A stretch of 64,000 bases of DNA from Mycobacterium stomatepiae (GTDB lineage: Bacteria > Actinomycetota > Actinomycetes > Mycobacteriales > Mycobacteriaceae): the NCBI RefSeq assembly GCF_010731715.1, contig NZ_AP022587.1, forward strand, positions 2,666,001 to 2,730,000. The letters run 5' to 3'. The translations under genes were made by a program, and so were the position numbers. Positions 29,895-40,263 of this stretch are shown one piece after another. The notes beneath the pieces were generated by a model. It ran no database searches. It was not told the DNA's origin and saw only the letters and a program-made list of their open reading frames with translations. The first letter of the stretch is position 1, and each line of letters opens with the position of its first letter.

Positions 29895-31075
29895 CGGGCG
29901 CCCCGGCGTTCCAACTCGGCCATCACCCGGTCGCGTTCGGCCCGGTCCTGTGCGAGGTGGACAACCGTGCGCGCCAGCATCACCGCGCCGTCGAGGACCG
30001 CACGGTCACCGCTCGGACCACCGGCGGCGGCGGTGAAGGCACGCTGATGCACCGTGGCGCCACCCGCCTCGACACCGATGATCGGATGGATGCCGGGCAG
30101 CACCTGCGTCACGTTGCCCATGTCGGTACTGCCCATCGGCAGCGCCGCCTCGAATGCCGGCGCCACCGGCTCCCGGCCCAGCCGGCGCATCTCTTCCCGG
30201 CAGATGTCGGCCAGCCAGCGGTCGGGCCGCAGCTCGGCGTATGCCGGTGACGGCGTGTCGATTTCGTATTGGCAACCGGTGGCCAGGGCGCCCGCGGCGA
30301 AGCAGGCATACATCCTGCCTTCCAGCTCTCGCAGCGAATCGATTTCGTGCGCCCGCATCGCGTACTGCAGGGTCGCGCGGCCGGGGATCACGTTGACCGC
30401 CTGCCCGCCGCTGGTGACGATCCCGTGCACCAGCTGCCCCGGCGCCAGTTGCTGGCGCAGCACGCCGATCGCGACCTGCGCAACGGTGATGGCGTCGGCC
30501 GCGTTGATGCCCAGATGCGGGGCGACGGCGGCATGCGATTCCTTGCCGCTGTAGTCGACGACCACCTCGGACAGGGCCAGAGAACGGGCGGCGGCGATGT
30601 CGGCGGGCCCGGGATGCAGCATCACCGCGGCCGCGACGTCGTCGAAGGTGCCGGCCTGAAGCAGTAGCGCCTTGCCGCCGCCGGCCTCCTCGGCGGGAGT
30701 GCCGACCAGGGCCACGGTCAGGCCGAGCTCGTCGGCCACCTCGGCCAGCGCCAGCGCGGTTCCGACCGCCGACGCCGCGATGATGTTGTGCCCACACGCG
30801 TGCCCGATCTCGGGCAGGGCGTCGTACTCGGCACAGATCCCGACCACCAGCGGTCCGCTGCCGAAGTCGGCGCGGAAGGCGGTGTCCAGGCCGCCGGCGC
30901 CTCCGGTGACCTCGAAGCCCCGTTCGGCGACCAGTGCCTGCGTCTTGGCGCAGCTAAGGTGCTCGGCGAACGCCAGCTCGGGTTCGGCATGGATTGCGTG
31001 CGAGAGCTCGACAAGATCGCCCCCACGACGCCGCACCGCGTCCTCGACGCAGTCCAATGCGGTGTTGGTGGGCAT
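29891..31075 (-). CDS. amiB1: M20-family amidohydrolase
   Basis: This 394-residue paralogue of the downstream amiA1 has the same M20 fold. The metal-site segment reads IGHACGHNI, and further conserved parts are GTPAEEAGGGK and SHAAVAPHLG. The aminobenzoyl-glutamate/amidohydrolase subfamily is the closest by pattern. It corresponds to Rv3306c. It is first in a two-gene operon with amiA1 and overlaps it by four bases. The function beyond amide hydrolysis is unknown. Confidence 0.92.
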   Translation of the reverse strand: MPTNTALDCVEDAVRRRGGDLVELSHAIHAEPELAFAEHLSCAKTQALVAERGFEVTGGAGGLDTAFRADFGSGPLVVGICAEYDALPEIGHACGHNIIAASAVGTALALAEVADELGLTVALVGTPAEEAGGGKALLLQAGTFDDVAAAVMLHPGPADIAAARSLALSEVVVDYSGKESHAAVAPHLGINAADAITVAQVAIGVLRQQLAPGQLVHGIVTSGGQAVNVIPGRATLQYAMRAHEIDSLRELEGRMYACFAAGALATGCQYEIDTPSPAYAELRPDRWLADICREEMRRLGREPVAPAFEAALPMGSTDMGNVTQVLPGIHPIIGVEAGGATVHQRAFTAAAGGPSGDRAVLDGAVMLARTVVHLAQDRAERDRVMAELERRGAR

Positions 31076-31125
31076 CCTCGCAGTATCTCATCGACCGACG
31101 CCGCGACGGACCGCCCCGGCCAGCG

Positions 31126-31788
31126 CTATACCCGTCCGGCGATGAAGCTGGCCGCCTGGCCGGGGTAGGGCGGTATCGAGTAGTCGTGATGCGCGTCGCG
31201 GTCGCGACCGCCGACCACGCAGACCGGATCGCCCGGGCTGCACTCGTCGATGGCGCGGCCGGCGAACTGCCCGGCCGTCGACAGCGGGGTGTTGAACCGA
31301 TTGCCGGGATTGCCGAACACCGCGACCGCCCTGATCTTGCTGGCCAGCGCGGGGTCCAGCGCCGGGGCCGACCCGAATTCACCGATGGTGTTGCCCAGCG
31401 GCGGCACCCCGGCCAGCATCGAGACCGCGGCCGCGCCCTGCGAGAAGCCGCCGAGGATCAGGTGGGTGGCGGGGCACTGGTCGGTCATCGCGGCAATGTG
31501 GTCACGGGCGTCGTTGGCGCCGTCGCCGGTCTGCAGGAAGTTGTAGCTGGCCGGGTAGTTCACCGCGTAATTGTCGAAGTTGCGGCCGCCCATGGTGGGC
31601 TGCAGCGCAGCGAACAACGCATCACCCACCACGCCCAGGCCGGGCGGCTCGTTGGTACCGCGGGCGAAAATCAGCTGGACGTCCGGGCAATCCGCTTTCG
31701 CCCTCGGGGCCGGACCACTGACGAGCGCGGCCACCGAGACCGCGACAGCAACAAGCACGCCGACTACCGGGCGCCTACCAAAACTCAT
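31126..31788 (-). CDS. Secreted cutinase-family hydrolase
   Basis: This 220-residue serine hydrolase has a Sec signal peptide, with cleavage probable after AKA just before DCPDVQ. The mature protein begins with the typical cutinase strand ([16 protein letters not shown]). The nucleophile motif is GFSQGA, the Asp lies in CSPGDPVC and the His in AHHDYS. Paired cysteines are present. Mycobacterial cutinase-like proteins act as lipases or phospholipases rather than on cutin. ATG 31788 fits the signal peptide. The gene lies between amiB1 and deoD, a place where M. tuberculosis has none. Confidence 0.9.
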   Translation of the reverse strand: MSFGRRPVVGVLVAVAVSVAALVSGPAPRAKADCPDVQLIFARGTNEPPGLGVVGDALFAALQPTMGGRNFDNYAVNYPASYNFLQTGDGANDARDHIAAMTDQCPATHLILGGFSQGAAAVSMLAGVPPLGNTIGEFGSAPALDPALASKIRAVAVFGNPGNRFNTPLSTAGQFAGRAIDECSPGDPVCVVGGRDRDAHHDYSIPPYPGQAASFIAGRV

Positions 31789-31831
31789 GCGGCAGATCCT
31801 CACATATATAGCGAAGCTAAGCTCGCGAAGT

Positions 31832-32638
31832 GTGACCGACGTTGCATCCGAGACTCTTAAACTCGCGCGACGCGCGGCAAATTCCATCCGCGAGCAAACC
31901 GGGGTCGACGAGCACGACATCGCCATCGTTCTCGGCTCGGGGTGGTCGCCGGCGCTGGCCGAGCTGGGCTCCCCCGACGTCGTGCTGCCCCAGGCCGAGA
32001 TTCCCGGCTTCGCACCGCCACGCGCGGCCGGCCATCCCGGCGAGCTGTTGTCGGTGCGCATCGGTGAGCACCGGGTGCTGGTGCTGGCCGGACGCGTGCA
32101 CGCCTACGAGGGCCACGACCTGAGCCACGTCGTGCACCCGGTTCGGTCGGCCTGCGCGGCCGGGGCCCGCATCGTCGTGCTGACCAACGCGGCCGGCGGA
32201 CTGCGCACCGACATGCGGGTCGGCCAGCCGGTGCTGATCAGCGATCACCTGAACCTGACCGCACGTTCGCCGCTGGTCGGCGCGGAGTTCGTGGATCTCA
32301 CCGATGCCTACACACCGCGACTGCGCCGGCTCGCCCGCGAGGCCGACCCTGAGCTGACCGAAGGCGTCTACGCCGGCCTGCCTGGGCCGCACTATGAGAC
32401 ACCGGCCGAGATCCGGATGCTGCGGACGCTGGGCGCCGACCTGGTCGGCATGTCGACGGTGCACGAAACGATCGCGGCCCGCGCAGCCGGCGCCGAGGTA
32501 CTCGGCATTTCACTGGTGACCAACCTGGCGGCCGGTATCACCGGCGACCCGCTGAGCCATGCCGACGTGGTGGCCGCCGGGGCCGCATCGGCATCGCGGA
32601 TCGGTGCGCTGCTTGCCCTGATCATCAACCGGATCTAG
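31832..32638 (+). CDS. deoD: Purine nucleoside phosphorylase
   Basis: This 268-residue trimeric-type purine nucleoside phosphorylase is the same length as the M. tuberculosis enzyme. Key segments are the phosphate-binding GSGWSP, HAYEGHD, NAAGGLR and [12 protein letters not shown]. It cleaves inosine and guanosine to free base and ribose-1-phosphate. GTG 31832 gives the standard N-terminus, while upstream codons run into the divergent cutinase gene. pmmB starts two bases after the stop, so ribose-1-phosphate produced here may be handled by the neighbouring mutase. Confidence 0.94.
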   Translation: MTDVASETLKLARRAANSIREQTGVDEHDIAIVLGSGWSPALAELGSPDVVLPQAEIPGFAPPRAAGHPGELLSVRIGEHRVLVLAGRVHAYEGHDLSHVVHPVRSACAAGARIVVLTNAAGGLRTDMRVGQPVLISDHLNLTARSPLVGAEFVDLTDAYTPRLRRLAREADPELTEGVYAGLPGPHYETPAEIRMLRTLGADLVGMSTVHETIAARAAGAEVLGISLVTNLAAGITGDPLSHADVVAAGAASASRIGALLALIINRI

Positions 32639-32640
32639 TA

Positions 32641-34131
32641 GTGACGCCGCCACTTCGGTTCGGCACGGCGGGCTTGCGCGGCCCGGTGCGCGACGGCCCG
32701 GACGCCATGAACGTCGCGGTGGTGTCGCGTGCCACCTGGGCAGTGGCGCGGGTGCTGACGGATCGCGGCCTGGGCGGTGCGCGGGTGATCGTCGGGCGTG
32801 ACGCGCGGTACGGCTCGGCGATCTTCGCCACTGTGACCGCGGAAGTATTTGCCGCCGAGGGCTTTTCGGTGCTGCTATTGCCGGGAGTGGTGCCGACGCC
32901 GGTGGTCGCCTACGCGGTGCGGCACACCGATGCCGCCGCCGGAATCCAGATCACGGCGTCGCACAATCCGCCGGCCGACAACGGCTACAAGGTGTACTTC
33001 GACGGGGGCATCCAGATCATTTCCCCCACCGACACCGAGATCGAAACCGCAATGGCCACAGCGCCTTCCGTCGACCGGATCGCCCGTACACCGGTGGCGC
33101 CCGCGGATACCGACCTGGTCGCCCGCTACATCGAACGCGCGGCCGGGGTGCGGCGCGCCACCGGTTCGGTGCGGGTGGCCCTGACTCCGTTGCACGGGGT
33201 CGGCGGCGCGGTGGCCGTCGAGACGCTGCATCGCGCCGGCTTCGGCCAGGTGCACACCGTCGGCGCCCAGCACGCGCCGGACCCCGACTTCCCCACCGTC
33301 GCGTTCCCAAACCCCGAGGAGCCCGGTGCGGCCGATGCCCTGCTCGCGCTGGCCGCCGACATCGACGCCGACGTCGCGATCGCCCTGGACCCCGACGCCG
33401 ACCGGTGCGCGGTGGGCATCCCCGGCGCGACCGGATGGCGAATGCTGTCCGGCGACGAAACCGGTTGGCTGCTAGGTGATTACATCCTGTCTCACGAACG
33501 ATCGGACAACGCGGTGGTCGCCAGCACCATCGTGTCCTCCCGGATGCTGGCAAGCATCGCCGCCCACCACGGCGCCGCGCACGTCGAGACACTCACCGGG
33601 TTCAAATGGCTGGCGCGCGCCGATTCACAGGTGCCCGGCGGCCACCTGGTCTACGCCTACGAGGAAGCGATCGGCCACTGCGTCGACCCGGCCGCGGTGC
33701 GGGACAAGGACGGCATCAGCGCCGCGGTGCTGGTGTGCGACATGATGGCCGCACTCAAACAGCAGGGTCGTTCGATACCCGACGCGCTCGACGACCTGGC
33801 CCGGCGCTACGGCGTGCACACGGTCGCGGCGGTCCCGCGACGGGTCGCCGACGCGGACGAGGCCGCCGCGCTCATGCGGCGGCTGCGCAACGATCCGCCC
33901 AGCCAACTGGCCGGGTTCGCGACAACCGTCACCGACATCGCCGACGCGCTGATCTTCACCGCCGGCGACGCCGACACCTCGATCAGGGTGGTGGTACGGC
34001 CTAGCGGGACCGAGCCGAAACTGAAGTGCTACTTGGAGATTCGCCGAGCGACTTCCGACGATCTGACTTCTTCCCGGACTTACTCCGACGCGCTGCGAGC
34101 GGAGCTGGTCGCTGCGATGGAACGCTGGTGA
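32641..34131 (+). CDS. pmmB: Phosphohexomutase (phosphomannomutase/phosphopentomutase-like)
   Basis: This 496-residue alpha-D-phosphohexomutase has all four active-site loops: the phosphoserine loop [13 protein letters not shown], the metal loop DPDADRCAV, the sugar-binding loop (GFKWLARAD, then [10 protein letters not shown]) and the phosphate-binding loop [10 protein letters not shown]. It begins two bases after deoD and matches Rv3308. In this nucleoside-salvage setting, interconversion of ribose-1-phosphate and ribose-5-phosphate is plausible beside the annotated mannose role. Its 3' end overlaps the extended convergent upp frame by 131 bases. Confidence 0.92.
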   Translation: MTPPLRFGTAGLRGPVRDGPDAMNVAVVSRATWAVARVLTDRGLGGARVIVGRDARYGSAIFATVTAEVFAAEGFSVLLLPGVVPTPVVAYAVRHTDAAAGIQITASHNPPADNGYKVYFDGGIQIISPTDTEIETAMATAPSVDRIARTPVAPADTDLVARYIERAAGVRRATGSVRVALTPLHGVGGAVAVETLHRAGFGQVHTVGAQHAPDPDFPTVAFPNPEEPGAADALLALAADIDADVAIALDPDADRCAVGIPGATGWRMLSGDETGWLLGDYILSHERSDNAVVASTIVSSRMLASIAAHHGAAHVETLTGFKWLARADSQVPGGHLVYAYEEAIGHCVDPAAVRDKDGISAAVLVCDMMAALKQQGRSIPDALDDLARRYGVHTVAAVPRRVADADEAAALMRRLRNDPPSQLAGFATTVTDIADALIFTAGDADTSIRVVVRPSGTEPKLKCYLEIRRATSDDLTSSRTYSDALRAELVAAMERW

Positions 34132-34756
34132 ATGCGCGGGGCCCGAACTGGCGGTCCCCCGCATCGCCGAGGCCCGGCACGATGAACGCCGCCTTGTTGA
34201 GCCCCTTGTCCACCGCGGCGGTGAACACTCGAGCGTCGGGCGCTATTTTCTCCACCGCCGCAAGGCCTTCCGGCGCGGCGACCACGCACAGCACGCTGAT
34301 GTCCGTCGCGCCGCGGCGCTGCAGCAGTTCGATGGTGTACGTCATCGAGCCACCGGTGGCCAGCATCGGGTCGAGCACCATCACCGGCCGGTGTTTGAGC
34401 TTGGGGGGCAGCGACTCCATGTACGGGAAGGGCAGATGGGTTTCCTCGTCGCGGGCGACACCGACGAAGCCGACCTCGGCCTCCGGAATCGCGGCATGCG
34501 CCTCGTCGATCATCCCGAGCCCGGCCCGCAACACCGGCACCAGCAGCGGCGGGTCGACCAGCCGTCGCCCGAATGTCTCGGCCAGGGGCGTGCGGATCCT
34601 GACCGGCGCGGTCGGCACGTCCCGGGTGGCCTCGTACACCAGCACCAGCGTCAGCGCCCGCAACGCGGCCCGAAAGCCGGCGGCATCGGTGCGTTCGTCG
34701 CGCAGCGCCGTCAGCCGGGCCGCGGCCAACGGGTGATCGATTACTCGCACATCCAT
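34001..34756 (-). CDS. upp: Uracil phosphoribosyltransferase with C-terminal extension
   Basis: Residues 1-207 are a complete UPRTase that makes UMP from uracil and PRPP. The PRPP loop is [11 protein letters not shown] and the uracil-binding C-terminal motif is [13 protein letters not shown]. The family normally ends at or next to this motif (207 residues in M. tuberculosis). Here the stop is lost and the frame continues for 44 Ser/Arg/Lys-rich residues antisense to the end of pmmB. The added tail follows directly after the uracil-binding loop and could affect activity or stability. The gene is convergent with pmmB. Confidence 0.9.
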   Translation of the reverse strand: MDVRVIDHPLAAARLTALRDERTDAAGFRAALRALTLVLVYEATRDVPTAPVRIRTPLAETFGRRLVDPPLLVPVLRAGLGMIDEAHAAIPEAEVGFVGVARDEETHLPFPYMESLPPKLKHRPVMVLDPMLATGGSMTYTIELLQRRGATDISVLCVVAAPEGLAAVEKIAPDARVFTAAVDKGLNKAAFIVPGLGDAGDRQFGPRAFTSVPSQRPAPLAARRSKSGKKSDRRKSLGESPSSTSVSARSR

Positions 34757-34859
34757 GCGTTCGAGGGTATATAACGATCGGACCTCGGTTGGCTAAAGTG
34801 CCGCTCACACCCATGCGTGCCTGCCGTCGATCCCGCGCGTCGGCTCATATGCTCCCCGG

Positions 34860-35720
34860 GTGTTTCACGCGATTCGACGTCCCCTGATCTTGGTCGCCGC
34901 GGCGGCGCTGACGTGGTTGGCGGCGACCCCGTTGGCTCCCCGCGTGACCGCGGCGGCCGCGCTTCCCCGGCCCGCGCACATCGTAATTGTGGTGGAGGAG
35001 AACCGTTCTGAAGGACACATCATCGGCCACCCGCAGAACCCGTTCATCAACGCCCTTGCCAGCCACGGCGCCAATATGGTCGCGTCGTTCGCCGAAACGC
35101 ATCCGAGCGAACCGAACTACTTGGCGCTCTTTGCCGGCAATACCTTTGGGGTGACCAAGGATTCGTGCCCGATCAACGCCGGCAACGCGCCCAACCTGGG
35201 ATCCGAATTGCTCGGTGCCGGCTACACGTTCATCGGCTACTCCGAGGACCTACCCGCCGTCGGCTCGCCCGTGTGCAGCGCCGGCAAGTACGCGCGCAAG
35301 CATGTGCCGTGGGCCAACTTCACCAACGTGCCGCCCACGAGTTCGGTGCCGTTCTCCGCGTTTCCGCAAGGGAACTACGAAAGCCTGCCGACGGTGTCGT
35401 TCGTCATCCCCAACAACGACAACAACATGCACGACGGCTCGATCGCCCAGGGCGACGCCTGGCTGAATCGCCAGCTGTCGGGCTACGCCAACTGGGCGAT
35501 CGCCAACAACAGCCTGCTGATCGTGACCTGGGATGAGGACGACGGCGGCAAGAACAACCAGATCCCGACGATCATCTACGGCGCGCACGTCCAACCGGGC
35601 AACTACAGCGAGCAGATGAGCCACTACAACCTGCTGTCCACGATCGAGCAGATGTACGCGTTGCCCAAGACGGGCAACGCGGCCAACGCTCCGGCGATCG
35701 CCAGCATCTGGGCGGGATAG
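34860..35720 (+). CDS. sapM: Secreted acid phosphatase, SapM-like
   Basis: This 286-residue phosphoesterase-family protein has an N-terminal signal peptide (hydrophobic residues ~9-30). The motif VVEENRSEGHII near residue 45 and the downstream TWDEDDGG are the metal and catalytic elements of the acid phosphatase/phospholipase-C-like family to which M. tuberculosis SapM (Rv3310) belongs. SapM dephosphorylates phosphoinositides and blocks phagosome maturation. The same role here is an inference from position and sequence pattern. GTG 34860 is the start that yields the signal peptide. Confidence 0.88.
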   Translation: MFHAIRRPLILVAAAALTWLAATPLAPRVTAAAALPRPAHIVIVVEENRSEGHIIGHPQNPFINALASHGANMVASFAETHPSEPNYLALFAGNTFGVTKDSCPINAGNAPNLGSELLGAGYTFIGYSEDLPAVGSPVCSAGKYARKHVPWANFTNVPPTSSVPFSAFPQGNYESLPTVSFVIPNNDNNMHDGSIAQGDAWLNRQLSGYANWAIANNSLLIVTWDEDDGGKNNQIPTIIYGAHVQPGNYSEQMSHYNLLSTIEQMYALPKTGNAANAPAIASIWAG

Positions 35721-35754
35721 GCCCGCTTCCCCGGCCGTCGCTATTCTGTGCCGC

Positions 35755-37053
35755 ATGGCTGCTGACCTCGTACCCATCCGGCTAAGCGTGTCCGACGGTG
35801 ACCGCTACACGGTGTGGGCACCGCGCTGGCGCGACTCAGGCGACGAGTGGGAGGCGTTCCTGGGCAACGAGGACGACCTGTACGTCTTCGAGAGCGTCGC
35901 CGATCTCGTCGCGTTCGTGCGATCCGGCGCCGAGAACGACCTCACCGACCACCCGGCATGGAAGGAGCTGACCACGGCGCACGCGCACAGCTTCGAACCC
36001 GCCGAGGCCAAGCAATTCGACCTGGTCGCGGTCGAGGAGCTGGTGGCCGAGAAGCCGACCGAGGAGTCGGTGGCGGCGCTGGCCGGCGCCCTGGCGATCG
36101 TGTCGTCGATCGGATCGGTGTGTGAGCTGACGGCGGTGTCGAAGTTCTTCAACGGCAACCCCAGCCTCGGCACCGTCTCCGGCGGAATCGACCACTTCAC
36201 CGGCAAAGCCGGCGCCAAGCGCTGGAATTCGATCGGCGAGGTGATCGGGCGCAGCTGGGACGACGTGCTCGGCGCGATCGAGGAGATCATCAGCACTCCC
36301 GAGGTCGACGAGGCCGCGTCGGAGAAAGCCGCCGCGGAACTGGCCGAAGAACGCCCCGAAGAATCCGAGGACGAGCTCGACGGTGAGGCCGTCGATGAGT
36401 CCGAGGACGAGTCCGACGACGAGGCGACCGAAGCCGAAGACGAGGTCGACGAGGAAGACGACGACGAGGACCGCGCGCCCGGCGACACCGTCGTACTCGG
36501 CAGCGACGAGGACTTCTGGGCGGAGGTGGGTATCGACCCGGTTCGCATCATGACGAATTCGGGCACGTTCTACACACTGCGCTGCTACCTGGACGACCGC
36601 CCGATCTTCCTAGGCCGCAACGGGCGCATCAGTGTGTTCACCTCCGAGCGGAGCCTGGCTCGCTACCTGGCCGACGAGCACGACCACGACCTATCCGATC
36701 TGAGCACCTACGACGACATCCGGACCGCCGCGACCGATGGCTCGCTGGCCGTGGAGGTCACCGACGAGAACATCTACGTGCTGTCCGGGCTGGCCGAAGA
36801 CTTTGCCGACGGACCCGACGCCGTGGATCGTGAGCAACTCGACCTGGCCGTCGAACTGCTCCGTGATATCGGTGACTACTCCGAGGAAACCACCGTCGAC
36901 AAGGCTTTGGAACCGGGCAACCCGCTGGGCAAGCTCATCGCTCATGTGTTGGAGCCCGGCTCGGTGAGCAAGCCCGCGTCGCCGTATTCGGCGGCGGTGC
37001 GGGAATGGGAGGAACTGGAGAAGTTCGTCGATTCGCGCCTCCGACGTGAATAG
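35755..37053 (+). CDS. Conserved acidic protein, Rv3311 type
   Basis: This 432-residue soluble protein lies just after sapM. It has two similar folded parts (about residues 1-180 and 245-432), both containing strand-rich segments with FL-G-x-(D/N)-x2-Y/I-x-V-F patterns. They are joined by a very acidic low-complexity linker (residues ~195-240, mostly Glu/Asp). This suggests an internal duplication with a flexible linker. No enzyme motif is visible and no signal peptide. It corresponds in position to Rv3311. Its function is unknown. Confidence 0.85.
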   Translation: MAADLVPIRLSVSDGDRYTVWAPRWRDSGDEWEAFLGNEDDLYVFESVADLVAFVRSGAENDLTDHPAWKELTTAHAHSFEPAEAKQFDLVAVEELVAEKPTEESVAALAGALAIVSSIGSVCELTAVSKFFNGNPSLGTVSGGIDHFTGKAGAKRWNSIGEVIGRSWDDVLGAIEEIISTPEVDEAASEKAAAELAEERPEESEDELDGEAVDESEDESDDEATEAEDEVDEEDDDEDRAPGDTVVLGSDEDFWAEVGIDPVRIMTNSGTFYTLRCYLDDRPIFLGRNGRISVFTSERSLARYLADEHDHDLSDLSTYDDIRTAATDGSLAVEVTDENIYVLSGLAEDFADGPDAVDREQLDLAVELLRDIGDYSEETTVDKALEPGNPLGKLIAHVLEPGSVSKPASPYSAAVREWEELEKFVDSRLRRE

Positions 37054-37105
37054 GCCGCGATTAGCGTTCGTTTGACGGGTCCGTGCGTCTCCTCTTTACT
37101 GGCGT

Positions 37106-38089
37106 GTGTCGCTTCCCGTGATTGGACCATTGCCGCTCTACGGATTTCAGCGTCCTTGGCTGTTGCTGTTCGGGCTGATCCCGCTGGCCCTGCTGGCCGT
37201 GTACGTCGTCGTCCAGGCCCGGCGCCGACACCGCCTGCGCCGCTATACCGACGCCGAGGTGCCGCAGTCGCTGTGGCGGCATCTGCCGATAGCCGTATCG
37301 CTGCTCAGCCTGGCGCTGCTGACCATCGCGTTGGCTACCCCCACCCACGACATGCGCATACCGCGCAACCGCGCCGTCGTGATGCTGGTGATCGACATGT
37401 CGCAGTCGATGCGGGCGACCGACGTCGAACCCGATCGCCTGCGCGCCGCCGAGCAAGCCGCCGGCAAGTTCGCCGCTCAACTGACGCCAGGCATCAACCT
37501 CGGGCTGGTCGGGTTCGCGGGCACGCCGTATCTGCTGGTGCCGCCCACACCCCAGCACCAGGCCACCATCGATGCCCTGCCGAAGCTGCAATTCGGCGAC
37601 GGCACGGCGACCGGCGAAGCCATCTTCACCGCCCTGCACGCGATCGACGCGAGCAACACGACCGGCGGGGACACCCCGCCGCCGGCCCGCATCGTGCTGC
37701 TGTCCGACGGCGGTGAGAACAGGCCGACCGATCCCGGCGATCCGCATGACGGCGTCTACACGGCGTCGCGGCTGGCCAAGGATCAGGGCGTGCCCATCTC
37801 GACGATCTCGTTCGGCACCAAGAGCGGCAGCATCACCCTGGACGGGGCTCAGGTGAATGTCCCCGTGTCGACCGACCAGATGAAGAAGATCGCGCAGCTG
37901 GCCGGCGGGCAGGCCTACATGGCAACCAACCTCGACGAGCTCGTCAAGGACTACCAGGCCATCCAGCAGGAGATCGGGTATCGCACCGTGCCCGGGCCCG
38001 GCGGGGCCGGGTGGTTGCGCCTCGGGGTGCTCACCGCGTTGATCGCCACGGTGCTGGCGCTGGTGATCAACAGGCGTTTGCCTACTTAG
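37106..38089 (+). CDS. Membrane-anchored von Willebrand factor A protein (BatA/Rv1481-like)
   Basis: This 327-residue protein has two N-terminal membrane helices (~residues 15-35 and 58-78) and a VWA domain with an intact MIDAS motif (DMSQS, later a Thr in GTATGEA and an Asp in LLSDGG). A C-terminal helix ends in the tail NRRLPT. It closely resembles Rv1481/BatA proteins, which normally sit beside a MoxR ATPase. None is present here. It is tail-to-tail with a paralogue four bases away. Confidence 0.88.
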   Translation: MSLPVIGPLPLYGFQRPWLLLFGLIPLALLAVYVVVQARRRHRLRRYTDAEVPQSLWRHLPIAVSLLSLALLTIALATPTHDMRIPRNRAVVMLVIDMSQSMRATDVEPDRLRAAEQAAGKFAAQLTPGINLGLVGFAGTPYLLVPPTPQHQATIDALPKLQFGDGTATGEAIFTALHAIDASNTTGGDTPPPARIVLLSDGGENRPTDPGDPHDGVYTASRLAKDQGVPISTISFGTKSGSITLDGAQVNVPVSTDQMKKIAQLAGGQAYMATNLDELVKDYQAIQQEIGYRTVPGPGGAGWLRLGVLTALIATVLALVINRRLPT

Positions 38090-38093
38090 CAGC

Positions 38094-39101
38094 TCAGGCG
38101 GGCAGCCTGCGGTTGAGGAACAGGCCGGCGAGTACGGCGCCGGCCATCACGACGGAGCCGAGCAGCATCCAGGCCAGGCTGGCATCGCCCTTGACGGTCT
38201 CGTAGCCGATCTGGCGCTGCAGCGTCCCGTAGACCTCCTTCAGCGACGCCAGGCTGTCGGCATGGAAGGCCTGACCGTCGGTGATCTTGGTGATCTCCTG
38301 CAGGGTCTGATCGTCGACCGGAACCGGAATCGTCGCGCCCTGATAGACGACGGTGCCGTCGGGCGTCCCGAAGGAGATCGTCGATATCTGGACGCCCTCG
38401 GCCTTGGCCGCGCGGGCCGCGGTGAACGCGCCCTGCGGGGCGTTCGGGTCCAGCGGCACGTTCTCGGCGCCGTCGGACTCCAGCACGATGCGCGCCGGCG
38501 GCGGGCCGTCGCCGCCGCCCATCACCGCACCGACCGTCGCGATCGCCTGCAGCGCGGTGAAGATGCCCTCGCCGGTGGCGGTTTTCGGCGCCGCTTGCAG
38601 GCCGTCGATCGCCGCCTTGACGGCCCCGCGGTTCGTCGTCGGCGAAACCAACAGGGTCGCGTTGGCCGCGAACGCCACCAACCCCAAGTTGATCGCCGGG
38701 GTCAACTCGTCGGCGAATTGCTTACCGGCCTCCTGCGCGGCGGCCAGCCGGTTAGGGGCCACGTCGGTGGCGGCCATCGACTCCGAGACGTCGATGACCA
38801 ACATCACCACCGCGCGGTTGAGCGGAATTCGCACATCGGTCGTCGGCCCCGCCATCGCCGTCGTCAGCAGCACCAGCGACACCGCGAGCAGGATGGTCGG
38901 GATGTGGCGCCACCGGGACAGCCGCGCCGGCGCGACGCGCTCCAGCACTTCCATGTTGGCAAACCGCAGCACGCGTCGCCGCCGGGCGAATTGCTGCAGG
39001 ACGTAAAGCCCTATCACCAGCAGCACGGCCAGCAGCAGCAGGAAGAACCATCCGTGCTGAAAACCCGTGAGCGACACCGGACCCAGCAGCGGCAACTTCA
39101 T
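38094..39101 (-). CDS. Membrane-anchored von Willebrand factor A protein, paralogue
   Basis: This 335-residue protein has the same plan as its convergent neighbour: two N-terminal membrane helices, a VWA domain with MIDAS DVSES, a C-terminal helix and the tail NRRLPA. Segment order and many positions match the gene at 37106, so the two are paralogues facing each other. Metal-dependent protein binding at the outer face of the membrane is the likely biochemical property. The partner is unknown. M. tuberculosis has no such pair at this place. Confidence 0.88.
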   Translation of the reverse strand: MKLPLLGPVSLTGFQHGWFFLLLLAVLLVIGLYVLQQFARRRRVLRFANMEVLERVAPARLSRWRHIPTILLAVSLVLLTTAMAGPTTDVRIPLNRAVVMLVIDVSESMAATDVAPNRLAAAQEAGKQFADELTPAINLGLVAFAANATLLVSPTTNRGAVKAAIDGLQAAPKTATGEGIFTALQAIATVGAVMGGGDGPPPARIVLESDGAENVPLDPNAPQGAFTAARAAKAEGVQISTISFGTPDGTVVYQGATIPVPVDDQTLQEITKITDGQAFHADSLASLKEVYGTLQRQIGYETVKGDASLAWMLLGSVVMAGAVLAGLFLNRRLPA

Positions 39102-39149
39102 GCCACGTCACATTACGTGGCGGCGCAGCGACCCCGCTCAACCAGCGAC

Positions 39150-40154
39150 TTACCCCGCCACGAGGTCGCGCCGCTGGGTGAATTTGATGTCGAGACTGCG
39201 CAGGTGGGTCTGCAGCCCGGCGTCCTGAACGGGAATCAGATGAGCGGGCTGATCGGTCTCGTTGAAGTGGGCGTGCCACATGCCCGGCGGAGTGGTGAAC
39301 GCCCCGCCGGCCTGCCAGTCCACCCGGATCGGGTCGACGATGTTGCCGCGCTCGTCGAGGCGCGTACCCAGCAGTGAGTGGCAGCCGGCCGGCGGGGCAT
39401 CGAGAATGAGATCCAATGCGACCGACTGGTGCCGGTGCGGACGCTGCTCCTGGTTGGGGGGCAGCACGCCGAACATGGCCCACAGGACGTGGGTGATGGT
39501 CAGCGTCTGCTCCTGGTTCTCGTTGGCCAGCAGCACGCTCACCCGGCTCTTGTCGTTGGCACCGGGACGCGAGGCGATCTCCTCGAGCTTGGCCACCGCG
39601 TCGGTGCGGCAGAACTTGGTCGCGGAGAACCTCGGCTCACGCGCCTCGGCGCCCAGGTAGCGCAGTAGCGGCTCGTCGTGCACCCAGTACATGGCCGCCT
39701 CGGAGTCGGCGTAGAACACCGAGCGGGCGCCCGCGGGCAGGGTCAAGAAGTCACCCTTCTCCCACTTGACCAGCTGGCCGTTGACCGCGGCGAAGCCGTG
39801 CCCGAACAGCACGTAATACAGCTGCGAGGTGGCGTTGGGGCTGGTGTCGATCTGCTCGCCGGCGCGGATGCGCACGAAGTTGGCCAGCAGCGCGGGGCTG
39901 GTCGCCGCGCCGGTGATGCCCAGGTCCGGCGACAGATCCAGGGGCACGATGCCGGTCGGCTGATCCATGCAGACGTCGGGTCCGAACTGGGTAACCGGCA
40001 CCTGCGGCGCATATCCCGACCCGATCGGATTGGCGGCCTTGGAGTACTCGAAATAGCGGGCCTCGTCGGCCCAGTCGGCGAAACGGCCCTCGAATCCGTA
40101 CTCGGCAACATTGGTCATCGGCGCGGGAATTGTCGGGTCCAAGTTCACGGACAT
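39150..40154 (-). CDS. Bicupin protein, gentisate 1,2-dioxygenase-like
   Basis: This 334-residue protein has two cupin barrels. The first (residues ~95-150) has the glycine-rich strand-turn of a cupin but weak metal ligands. The second contains PHRHQSVALDLIL and the matching PPGMWHAH, giving several His candidates for a metal site. The layout resembles gentisate 1,2-dioxygenase and related ring-cleavage enzymes. The substrate is not certain. It is transcribed away from a GntR regulator, with operator-like repeats between them. Confidence 0.75.
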   Translation of the reverse strand: MSVNLDPTIPAPMTNVAEYGFEGRFADWADEARYFEYSKAANPIGSGYAPQVPVTQFGPDVCMDQPTGIVPLDLSPDLGITGAATSPALLANFVRIRAGEQIDTSPNATSQLYYVLFGHGFAAVNGQLVKWEKGDFLTLPAGARSVFYADSEAAMYWVHDEPLLRYLGAEAREPRFSATKFCRTDAVAKLEEIASRPGANDKSRVSVLLANENQEQTLTITHVLWAMFGVLPPNQEQRPHRHQSVALDLILDAPPAGCHSLLGTRLDERGNIVDPIRVDWQAGGAFTTPPGMWHAHFNETDQPAHLIPVQDAGLQTHLRSLDIKFTQRRDLVAG

Positions 40155-40194
40155 TGCGCATCTCCTTAAAGCTTAAGTACGTCTTGTGTTTGAA

Positions 40195-40263
40195 TCGTAT
40201 CTATCTTGTATCTCAGTGCCAATTCCGGCTCCGGTATGGTCATGGACACACGTGAGATACGAC
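40195..40263. promoter_or_regulatory. GTATCT-based repeats, probable GntR/FCD operators
   Basis: Between the divergent cupin and GntR genes, GTATCTCA (40208-40215) is matched by its reverse complement TGAGATAC (40253-40260), and a further TCGTATCT lies at 40195-40202. Spacing of several helical turns suits a dimeric regulator acting on both promoters. Repeat identity is seen directly and regulator binding is inferred. Confidence 0.5.
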
